This document shows, in pieces, positions 45,001 to 51,576 of a stretch of DNA of 64,000 bases. The notes below the pieces were generated by a model. It saw only the letters and a list, made by a program, of their open reading frames with translations, did no database searches and was not told the origin of the DNA. Made by a program: the position numbers and the translations under genes. Source of the DNA: Flavobacterium gilvum (lineage in GTDB: Bacteria; Bacteroidota; Bacteroidia; Flavobacteriales; Flavobacteriaceae). Each line of letters opens with the position of its first letter. The first letter of the stretch is position 1. The stretch lies in the NCBI RefSeq assembly GCF_001761465.1, contig NZ_CP017479.1:3782001-3846000 (forward strand), read 5' to 3'.

Positions 45001-45457
45001 CATTAGCTCCAGGCAAAGGCAGTCCTTTTTGATCGAGCACTCTTCCTGATACCACAATTTTTTGTTGGACAGTAGTTGTAACAACCTTCGGTTTTTCTTT
45101 AATTATAACGGTATTATTTTTACCGATAACAATATCAATATTAGCGTTTGATAGACTCTGTCTTAAAAGATCATTTGCCTCTACAGTGCCTTTTTTTACA
45201 TCTACTTTTGGAAGCCCTTTGAATATACCTTCTTCATAGAAGAATTTATAATCAGTTTGTTCCATAATTAGATCAAAGACCTCATCTACTGACATTTTTT
45301 TATCTTCTTTGACCTGTATTTTGACATGTTGTGACAAAACATGTCCAGGGGTCAAAGCAAACAGCGTAGTGCAAAACAAGAATATGAATGCTCTCATAAT
45401 ATTTTTCATAAGCCATTTTCCGGAGAGAAAATAGGTATTGGTTAGTTTTATTTCCAT
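42026..45457 (-). CDS. SusC/RagA-family TonB-dependent glycan transporter with STN domain
   Basis: Outer-membrane importer, 1143 residues. A signal peptide (ending HVLSQ) is followed by an STN (secretin/TonB N-terminal) domain at about 45-125, which contacts FecR-type anti-sigma factors. A carboxypeptidase-like CNA-B domain follows at about 132-215 (VVSGRVLDQKGLPLPGANV). Then comes the SusC signature VVVGYGNQKKK, the plug (RVRGTGSITAGNSPLYVVDG, GSRGGNGVVIVTTKRG) and a 22-strand barrel. The C-terminal SIILGVNLNF ends in Phe as expected. The STN domain, with the FecR gene immediately upstream, indicates that ligand binding triggers transcription through the ECF sigma factor. Confidence 0.95.
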   Translation of the reverse strand: MEIKLTNTYFLSGKWLMKNIMRAFIFLFCTTLFALTPGHVLSQHVKIQVKEDKKMSVDEVFDLIMEQTDYKFFYEEGIFKGLPKVDVKKGTVEANDLLRQSLSNANIDIVIGKNNTVIIKEKPKVVTTTVQQKIVVSGRVLDQKGLPLPGANVLEKGTKNGTQTDFDGKFSISVENKNATLEISFLGFNTQDIKVNGQSSITITLQENASTLNEIVVVGYGNQKKKMLTNAVSAVSSKQIKDLPVTSPGAALAGQVAGVTVVGTNGAPGRAPVIRVRGTGSITAGNSPLYVVDGFPLPDSSTFNLISPQDIQSIEVLKDAASAAIYGSRGGNGVVIVTTKRGTKGKTKFSFNSYAGSQQALNKVSVLNTKQLIDYMKEGYANQGLPIPPAYANPAANLPDTDWQDQIFRNGMQYSYQLSASGGSDAVKYSVSGGHLSQDGIVKGTGYERFNLMANLDADLSKRIKVGVSFMPSYAINTDKDTNGSGSEATSGATGSLGGFYGVLGNALMMPSLYPVKYANGNYGQPSIDPVYSGFSPNFTNPVAIIDLYEDKTKTVTLLGNSYLEFMIIEGLKFKTTFGFMNSNLSRNIFTPSTLGRAAFNTATITNPNLNAIAAQRQVGLNQNWVSENYFTYDKTIGDHDFSVLAGYSAQQNVSTMETLTGTSGTFLSDAVHTVGGAGEIKASSFYTGNNLISMYTRLNYSYKDKYILAAAFRRDGSSRFGTNNKYANFPSVSAAWRVKQEKFMDNVDWISDLKLRASYGETGNYNIGDYAWQSYMGPGNYTFGTGNGTINYGYIPTGLSNDNLTWEKNQQTDIGLELGFLKNRIALTADLYRRTTSNLLLNKGIPAINGFGLSILDNIGSVENKGLEIGLLTRNLEGKLKWTTNFNITFNKNKVLELANHVPLFQGFLNAYKLEEGQPISRLWGYKQIGVYQNAADVANSPVWTAAPMKPGDVKFEDYNHDGKVDVNDMQDLGTAAPKYIFGFVNTFQYGNFDLNIVMRGSQGGQNMYAIDRNQFRFFGSVNPRTNVLDRWQSEQNPGNGMEPRVANSNSDTNSNSTRYLHDASFLQITNLTFGYTLPQMKSLPFDSMRFYLTSQNLAMWTKDYPGYNPEANQSNDATLGVDNGSSYPLARSIILGVNLNF

Positions 45458-45508
45458 AAATTTGATTATTATTTTTGGTTAATATTAATTAAAGGTAATT
45501 TCATAAGG

Positions 45509-45544
45509 GGGTAGAGTTGTTACTTTGGTCGGTAAACTCTATCC
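45509..45544 (-). terminator. Hairpin between fecR-like and susC-like genes
   Basis: A 10-bp stem GGGTAGAGTT/AACTCTATCC (one G-T pair) with a 16-base loop lies in the 153-base gap between the anti-sigma gene and susC. There is no strong T-run on the minus strand, so it may be an attenuator or part of the susC promoter region rather than a full terminator. Confidence 0.35.
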
Positions 45545-45610
45545 TTCTTTTTTTATAGTTACTCTATATCATAGGCAAGATTTTGGTTTTAATCGGTTGG
45601 TTAGTTGTTT

Positions 45611-46789
45611 TTATCTTATTATTAATGTTTTATCTTTCATTTCATAGTTATTAATTGTAGTTGACTTCATAATTGATAAAATTTCTTTAAGGGATTGTTT
45701 TTTATCAAGACTCCCTTTAAATTCTACTGATTCCAGATTTTTATTTTCAAAAATCACATCTACATCATACCATCTGGAAATAACTTTCATTATTTCTTTT
45801 AAAGATTTTCCTTTGAAAGCAAAAACACCATCTTTCCATGATATTTCATTATAAACATCAACCGTTTTAATCTTTGAAGTATTATTTTTAATATCAAGAT
45901 TTAATTGTTCGTTTGGAACTAACTTTTGTTTTTTACTTTCAATCTCAACATTGACTTTTCCTTTTACAAGAGTCGTATAGATATTTGCCTCGTCTTTATA
46001 AGCTTTTATGTTGAATTCAGTTCCTACAACTTCCACTTTTTGCTTCATGTTATACACTTCAAAATGTGCTCCTTTATGTTCTGTACTCGGAGACACTTCA
46101 AAATAGGCTTCACCATAAACCAATTCCACTTGTCTAGTTTTTCCTTCTACAAATGCAACAGGGAATTTCAATTGAGATTCAGAATTCAGCCATACTTTTG
46201 TACCATCTGAAAGTTGTATAGTAAATTGTCCCCCCCTCGGTATTGTCAAATAATTATAAACTACTTTTGATACATCCTGTTTATTTGCATCATAAACAAT
46301 CTCTTTACCATTGCTTTTTGCATTTTGTGTTTTTACCGAAACGCCTTTTTCCAAAACAACAACTTCTCCATTCCCCAATGTTAGTGTAGCTTTATCTGTA
46401 CCTGGATTAATATTCTCAATATTGCTCTTAACTATTTCGGGAGAAATTTTGATCGGCTCATTAGATATGCTTTTATTTTTGAGAAAAAAAGTTGTAGCCA
46501 TAAGAGAAACTACAATTGCTGCTGCAACATATTTAAACCAAGGTCTTTTAACTATTGTTATAACGGGCTTATCGTTTCTTTCGTGAAACTTTGCCTTTAT
46601 CGATTTCCATGCTTTTTTATTATCAACTTCAGGAAGCCTATCTATTTTATCTACTAATTGATCTATTTTAACTTCTTTTAAAAAAGAATATTTCTCTTTA
46701 AAGCCTTTTAATTCTAATTTTTCAGAATCGGTCAAGGCTTTTAATTTTCTTTTTATAAGAAGTTCCGAAATTTTAAAAACATCTTTCAT
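45611..46789 (-). CDS. FecR-family anti-sigma factor
   Basis: Inner-membrane regulator that holds the partner ECF sigma factor until the STN domain of SusC signals. From the ATG at 46789 (MKDVFKISE) it has 392 residues: a cytoplasmic helical N-terminus, a membrane segment at about 88-106 (YVAAAIVVSLMATTFFL), the FecR domain with LTIPRGGQFTIQLSDGTKVWLN and GEAYFEVSP, and a C-terminal DUF4974/STN-like domain (SLKEIMKVISRWYDVDV). It lies between the sigma gene and susC on the same strand. Confidence 0.93.
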   Translation of the reverse strand: MKDVFKISELLIKRKLKALTDSEKLELKGFKEKYSFLKEVKIDQLVDKIDRLPEVDNKKAWKSIKAKFHERNDKPVITIVKRPWFKYVAAAIVVSLMATTFFLKNKSISNEPIKISPEIVKSNIENINPGTDKATLTLGNGEVVVLEKGVSVKTQNAKSNGKEIVYDANKQDVSKVVYNYLTIPRGGQFTIQLSDGTKVWLNSESQLKFPVAFVEGKTRQVELVYGEAYFEVSPSTEHKGAHFEVYNMKQKVEVVGTEFNIKAYKDEANIYTTLVKGKVNVEIESKKQKLVPNEQLNLDIKNNTSKIKTVDVYNEISWKDGVFAFKGKSLKEIMKVISRWYDVDVIFENKNLESVEFKGSLDKKQSLKEILSIMKSTTINNYEMKDKTLIIR

Positions 46790-46980
46790 CTTACGGGTTT
46801 TATTATAGAACAACTAAGATTGAAAAAGGTACTATCGAAAAATCATTTTTTTTTGAAAAAAATTACAGGAAAGAAAATAAAAACCAAACTTTAATGAATT
46901 AACACCACAAAATAGGTAAAAACACTTACTAAAAAGAATAGCGATTAAATGTTTTTCTAAAGAATATTTATTTTTTATGG

Positions 46981-47502
46981 TTAAACCAATAAAAAATAAA
47001 TAATTGAATCCATCGCTTTAAATTGGTCTCTTAATATTTTATAAGACTGAGTTTTTAATGTCTTAACCGTTTGAAGCTGAATCCCAAGTTCATCAGCAAT
47101 TTCAAGGTTTTTAAGTCCTTTAAGACTTAATTTTATAATTTCTTTTTTTCGCTGAGGCAAAATATCAATTGCTTTGTGTAGTTGGTAAACGATATCTTCT
47201 TCGAGCATTTGTTTTAAAAATAAATCATCATCCTCTAATGATTGTATGCTATTTTCGGCATATTTATTTTTTACAAGTTTATGCTTAATAACATTGTAAC
47301 ATTTGTTTCGAACTGCTTTGTATAGATATACTTTTAAATAGATTTCATCCTGAAAAAGATTTTCTTTTTCCCAAAAATCCACAAAAATATCTTGAACTAA
47401 ATCTTCGCATTCATCAATTGTGTCCAAAAATCGATTAGCGTATTGTACAAGGGGTCTATAATATTCATTAAATATTTTTTTTATATCTTTTTTATTGACC
47501 AT
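46981..47502 (-). CDS. ECF sigma-70 factor (FecI-like) of the PUL
   Basis: A 173-residue sigma factor likely dedicated to susC-susD and perhaps the enzyme genes. Region 2 spans about residues 12-75 (YANRFLDTIDECEDLVQDIFVDFW) and region 4 about 115-165 (LPQRKKEIIKLSLKGLKNLEIADELG). The ATG at 47502 is preferred over an in-frame TTG 18 bases upstream. Gene order sigma - FecR - SusC (STN) - SusD is the classic trans-envelope signalling arrangement. Confidence 0.93.
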   Translation of the reverse strand: MVNKKDIKKIFNEYYRPLVQYANRFLDTIDECEDLVQDIFVDFWEKENLFQDEIYLKVYLYKAVRNKCYNVIKHKLVKNKYAENSIQSLEDDDLFLKQMLEEDIVYQLHKAIDILPQRKKEIIKLSLKGLKNLEIADELGIQLQTVKTLKTQSYKILRDQFKAMDSIIYFLLV

Positions 47503-48107
47503 ATACTTCTGTGCAACCAAAATTTTTAGCTAATTAATTTTAATTTTTTCGCAAAGTAAAAAAATAAATTGAATATTGGATATGCAAATAAAAACTATGG
47601 GATTGAATTAGTTGAAAACAACAAATCTTTCCAAAATTAAACATAAAAACCCCACATAATCACAGATTTTTTTTCAACCTGAGTTCGATTAAATAGATCA
47701 TAAAACTTTTTTCAAATTACTCATATAGATTGATGTTCTTGCAAGATTCTTTTTCGAGACTTTGAAGAAATTGTTACAAAACTACAGGTCGCTCCTATGG
47801 AGCTTTATGTTGGTGATAATCCTATTTTCTACAAACATTACGCTCCTAACGGAGCTTGATAATACTAATTTCATCAAAAAGAAAGCCACAGAGTGGCGAA
47901 ATGTTTATAGAAATTAACAATTAGTTGACGATTCGGAGCTCCGTAGGTGCGAAATCGCAATTCCTAATAATAAAAAGATAAGTGTTTATGCTTAAAATCA
48001 GGTTTCTATTAAATTTAAAGTAATGGATTATAAGTAGTTAGCTCTATATTAATAATTGAACTCAGGTTATTAATTTCAAGCCAATCTATCCAGACCGGTT
48101 AATTTGC
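47503..48107. other. Intergenic region rich in GGAGC-type palindromic repeats
   Basis: A 600-base gap. Between 47785 and 47965 it contains several self-complementary units: GCTCCTATGGAGC, the 30-base repeat at 47828-47857, AAGCCACAGAGTGGCGAAATG, and GGAGCTCCGTAGGTGCGA. These look like a composite dispersed repeat. No gene seen. The promoter of the sigma gene must lie at its left end. Confidence 0.55.
47828..47857. repeat. Dispersed 30-bp repeat, copy 2
   Basis: Matches 31051-31080 at 29 of 30 bases. Here it is embedded in a longer run of GGAGC/GCTCC palindromes (about 47785-47965). Confidence 0.65.
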
Positions 48108-48923
48108 TTAGCAATATCTATTTTTTAAGAACTTCATCATATAGGCATTTACTTCCCATTGATTGCTAATTGGCATATTGTTATCCGGTAAATGAACCAT
48201 ATATGGATAAGGTCCAAATTCAGCCGTTATGGTAAGTTTTTCATTTGCTTCTTTCTTTCTCATTACAACCTTGTCCCACCAAGCCAAATGAGCATCTACC
48301 GCGTGTTGCCACTCTGGTATACGTGGATCTGGAATTTGTGGCCCTTCGGGATAACCAACCCGTGCATGAATATGATCTGTTCGTTCAATAGCTAATTGCA
48401 TGGCTTTTGTTTGGTCTTCCAAAAACGATTCGGCTACACATACCCAATGCGAAGCATCGAGGGTAATTTTTAATTCAGGTGTCTTTTCTAAATACTCTTT
48501 GGAAACATGCGCCGCAAATAAGCATTTATTGCGATGCGTTTCATGAGCCACTAGAATACCAGTCTTTTTTGTAAACCGAAAAGCCTCATTTATTAATGAA
48601 CCGTTTTGCTCAAAACTATAAAAATCCCTTCCGGTTTGCGAATCGATTTTTACACATGGGTAGTTACTAATTTTTTCGAACCAAGTACCATACAAATCAA
48701 AATGCTTAGAAAATTCGGCATCACCACTTTCAAAAAACTGTGCAATAATTTTTAAGTTATTCTGTTCTACAATGTTCCAAATATTATCCAACTCCTTTTC
48801 GGTCACATTATTAGCGATAGCATACTCGATACCGTCATACCCTTCCTGTTTTACTTTTTGACAAAAGGTTTCCCAGCTTAACAATTCGCTTCCCCAACGA
48901 GGACAAAAAAAATCTATTTGCAT
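48108..48923 (-). CDS. Xylose isomerase-like TIM-barrel sugar isomerase/epimerase
   Basis: A cytoplasmic 271-residue protein of the AP endonuclease 2/xylose isomerase-like superfamily. Candidate divalent-metal ligands sit at the usual strand ends: Glu128 in VAHETHR, Asp156 and His159 in TLDASHW, His186 in HIHARVG and Glu235 in ITAEFGP. The start ATG gives the expected first strand IDFFCPRWG. It lies 240 bases downstream of the oxygenase fusion on the same strand. In rhizobial rhizopine (moc) clusters an isomerase-like protein, MocC, accompanies the MocDEF oxygenase, so this gene may process the oxygenase product. Substrate unknown. Confidence 0.8.
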   Translation of the reverse strand: MQIDFFCPRWGSELLSWETFCQKVKQEGYDGIEYAIANNVTEKELDNIWNIVEQNNLKIIAQFFESGDAEFSKHFDLYGTWFEKISNYPCVKIDSQTGRDFYSFEQNGSLINEAFRFTKKTGILVAHETHRNKCLFAAHVSKEYLEKTPELKITLDASHWVCVAESFLEDQTKAMQLAIERTDHIHARVGYPEGPQIPDPRIPEWQHAVDAHLAWWDKVVMRKKEANEKLTITAEFGPYPYMVHLPDNNMPISNQWEVNAYMMKFLKNRYC

Positions 48924-49009
48924 TTTCTTACTCTTTTTTAAATTGTGAAATACTTTTGGATGAGACCAATAATACTGAGTTCGATTAGTTTTTTTAACAA
49001 AATAATTTT

Positions 49010-49122
49010 AACCGCAAGGATCGCAAAAAACAGTTTTATTTATAAAGCGCAAGGAACGCAAAGCTTTGCGCTCATTGCGGTATATAAACAAAGCGGTGAA
49101 AATCTTTGCGAACCTTGCGGTA
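49010..49122. repeat. CCGCAAGG-type inverted repeat
   Basis: Intergenic DNA with ends ACCGCAAGGATCGCAAA and TTTGCGAACCTTGCGGT that are near-perfect inverted copies. Between them a second pair, CGCAAAGC/GCTTTGCG, occurs. It looks like a dispersed Bacteroidota intergenic repeat, between the isomerase and oxygenase genes. Confidence 0.55.
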
Positions 49123-49163
49123 AATAAAAATTCAGTAATAATCGAATCAGGTCAATACGTTTT

Positions 49164-51434
49164 CTAAAATTCATCAAATGCGATTTGGCTGTCATTTACA
49201 CCAAAATTTTTAAGCACATCTGAACAGGCTTTGATCATCATCGGTGGACCACAGAGATAGAACTCAACGGCTGACAAGTTTGGATGCGACTTTAAATAGT
49301 TACTTTCCACCACCGAGTGAATATACCCCCTATGCCCCTCCCACTTAGCATCATCAGGCAAATCGTCTGACAGTGCTGCATGAAATTGAAAATTTTTGAA
49401 CTCCCTGCTGAGATTACGAAAGTAGTCAACATAAAAAAGTTCCTGCTCCGATCTTGCACCATACCAATAAGTTATGGTTCGCGAGGTATTAAGCGTTTCA
49501 AATAAGTGCGAAATATGAGATCGAAGTGGTGCCATTCCTGCACCGCCACCAATATAAACCATCTCTTTTTGTGTAGGTTTGATATCAAAATCTCCAAAAG
49601 GTCCCACAGCCGAGATAACTTCACCGGGCTTTAAGTTAAAAATATAACTAGAACCTCTTCCCGGTGCACAATCCTGCCCCACAGGAGGTGTGGCAATACG
49701 TACATTAAATTTCAACAGCTGATTGCTACCCGGATTTACAGCCAGAGAATAATTATTCTTGCTAACTTTTCCCTCAGTATTTTCAACAACGAGGTCAAAC
49801 AAATTGTGCGTCTCCCATACAGAGCGATATGGCTCAGGAATGTCAAAATTTCTAAATTCAATCAATTCATATTGCGGTATCTCTATTTGTAAATAGTTAC
49901 CTGCTTTAAAAACGATTTCTTTCTCAAGAGGTTCAATCACCAATTCCTTAATAAAAGTAGAAACATTCTCATTGCTTACCACTTTAAATTTCATCTGCTC
50001 AGGTTCAACAATACCGCTGCCTCCGGGCGATTCTATATCCATGTATATTTTGCCCTCCTTTAGTTCTACTGGATAAGTTCGCAAGCCCTGACAAATTGGA
50101 GCACGAGCAGGAGAACCATCCGCTAGATTAAACCTTCCATTGTGTTTAGGACATTCTATTTGGCCTCCTTTTACCAAGCCTTCGGCCAAATGCGTATTGC
50201 CGTGTGTACAGATACCATCGGTGGCATAATATTTTCCATCAGCAGCACAACTGATTGCAAAAGTCTTATTGCCAACATCAAAACGAACTACTTCTTCACG
50301 GGAAAGATTCGATGCATCGCATACCTCATGCCATCCGTTTTGCGTTTTATGATCACTTTTGAAAACGAGGTTATTGGCTGGATGATGAGCTGGTCGCTCA
50401 GGAAGTATTCTTTTGACATAATAAGAAGGATCCTTTCTTTGCTTTAGCAATGCAGGAATAATTTCTTTCCATGCCGAAATAATACTTGGGTATGGAGAAG
50501 GCATTTCGTCTTTAACCAACTCATGCAACCTTGGCAATGCATGATATGGCACCAAGGGAAACATGTGATGTTCTGTATGATAATTCATGTTCCAGTATAG
50601 AAATCTGTTAAGGGCATTCATATATACCGTTCTGCAATTAAGACGATGATCGAGCACGTTCTCTGCTAATCCTGCGTGTTGCGTCAAGCCGTAGATTGGC
50701 ATCAACCACGCACCGTAGATATTTGGCAAGCCAATAAGTAATAGAGGAATAATAGTTTTAAAATAGATTGAAACACCTATTACCAATAGGTATATCAAAA
50801 GTGTAATGCGTGCCCTGCTGTAAATCTTTTTAAACTCGCTGGCAGGAATGAATAATTTTTCGCTTTCTGACATTTGTCCACAAGCATGATGAACCATTTG
50901 ACAGAAGTAGCCAGGAATGCTATCTAGGTTAATGAATATCCCAAACAAAGCACTCAGTTTAGCGGGACGTGGCGAAACAATCTCTGGATCCCTCCCTACA
51001 ATAATGGTATCGCTATGATGCCTGTTATGACTCCATCTCCAAACTACTGATTCCCGCATCACCATAAATGATGCAATTTCATACAGCCAGTTATTCATCC
51101 AGTCTGTCTTAAATGCTGTACCATGGCTCGACTCATGCCATCTTGAATCTGATGTGGTGCCATAAATAATTCCGTACAACATAAAAGCAATTACGGATAC
51201 CCATGAAAACCAATAATAGATACCCACGGCTGCAAATGTAATCATCAGCCCAAACCAAATAACAGTATCCCTGATTGCAGGTCCGTTTTTTCTTTTTAAC
51301 AAGGCGCGCATTGTTTCTCTCGGCACATAACAAGTGTACCAATCTGCCTCAGCAAGACCTTTCTCAATTGCTTTGGCTTCATTTTCCTTAGTAATCCTGT
51401 ATGCAGGATTTGATGTGTGTATGGATAAACTCAT
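49164..51434 (-). CDS. Fused di-iron membrane oxygenase - Rieske ferredoxin - NqrF-like reductase (MocDEF-like)
   Basis: A self-sufficient oxygenase of 756 residues in one chain. Residues 1-320: a fatty-acid-desaturase-type membrane domain with histidine boxes HESSH (100-104), HNRHH (136-140) and HTEHH (286-290). GLTQHAGLAENVLDHRLNCRT resembles rhizobial MocD. Residues 360-470: a Rieske domain, Cys409-x-His411 and Cys428-x-x-His431. Residues 480-756: an FAD/NAD(P)H reductase like the C-terminal part of NqrF, with NYSLAV at 561-566, GGGAGMAPLRSHI at 629-641 and YLCGPPMM at 726-733. NqrF's own plant-type ferredoxin is replaced by the Rieske domain. In Sinorhizobium, separate MocD, MocE and MocF serve catabolism of O-methyl-scyllo-inosamine. 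Here I infer O-demethylation or hydroxylation of a PUL-derived sugar. A lipid desaturase is the alternative. Confidence 0.85.
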   Translation of the reverse strand: MSLSIHTSNPAYRITKENEAKAIEKGLAEADWYTCYVPRETMRALLKRKNGPAIRDTVIWFGLMITFAAVGIYYWFSWVSVIAFMLYGIIYGTTSDSRWHESSHGTAFKTDWMNNWLYEIASFMVMRESVVWRWSHNRHHSDTIIVGRDPEIVSPRPAKLSALFGIFINLDSIPGYFCQMVHHACGQMSESEKLFIPASEFKKIYSRARITLLIYLLVIGVSIYFKTIIPLLLIGLPNIYGAWLMPIYGLTQHAGLAENVLDHRLNCRTVYMNALNRFLYWNMNYHTEHHMFPLVPYHALPRLHELVKDEMPSPYPSIISAWKEIIPALLKQRKDPSYYVKRILPERPAHHPANNLVFKSDHKTQNGWHEVCDASNLSREEVVRFDVGNKTFAISCAADGKYYATDGICTHGNTHLAEGLVKGGQIECPKHNGRFNLADGSPARAPICQGLRTYPVELKEGKIYMDIESPGGSGIVEPEQMKFKVVSNENVSTFIKELVIEPLEKEIVFKAGNYLQIEIPQYELIEFRNFDIPEPYRSVWETHNLFDLVVENTEGKVSKNNYSLAVNPGSNQLLKFNVRIATPPVGQDCAPGRGSSYIFNLKPGEVISAVGPFGDFDIKPTQKEMVYIGGGAGMAPLRSHISHLFETLNTSRTITYWYGARSEQELFYVDYFRNLSREFKNFQFHAALSDDLPDDAKWEGHRGYIHSVVESNYLKSHPNLSAVEFYLCGPPMMIKACSDVLKNFGVNDSQIAFDEF

Positions 51435-51498
51435 AATAAATATTAGGTCGTGTTTCCTGTAATTAATTAATAATCTTTTAATTCTTTTATTCTACTTA

Positions 51499-51549
51499 CT
51501 GTCTGACAGCAGTTCATTTATACAGAAACAAATACATTGCTGTTTGACA
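51499..51549. promoter_or_regulatory. Paired CTGTYTGACA sites upstream of the oxygenase gene
   Basis: CTGTCTGACA (51499-51508, part of the palindrome CTGTCTGACAG) and CTGTTTGACA (51540-51549) are direct repeats 41 bases apart, between the oxygenase start and the beta-helix gene. The spacing is near four helical turns. Could be an operator; no consensus known. Confidence 0.35.
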
Positions 51550-51576
51550 AAAAGTGTCTTCATAGAATTCAATTTA

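Noticed and set aside
49164-51434. Plain fatty-acid desaturase, or a misjoined frame of three genes
   Set aside because: The reading frame is continuous through all three domains with complete motifs in each, so a frameshift artefact is unlikely. The DHRLNCRT region and the Rieske plus NqrF-like partners fit MocDEF better than a lipid desaturase, although lipid substrates are not excluded.
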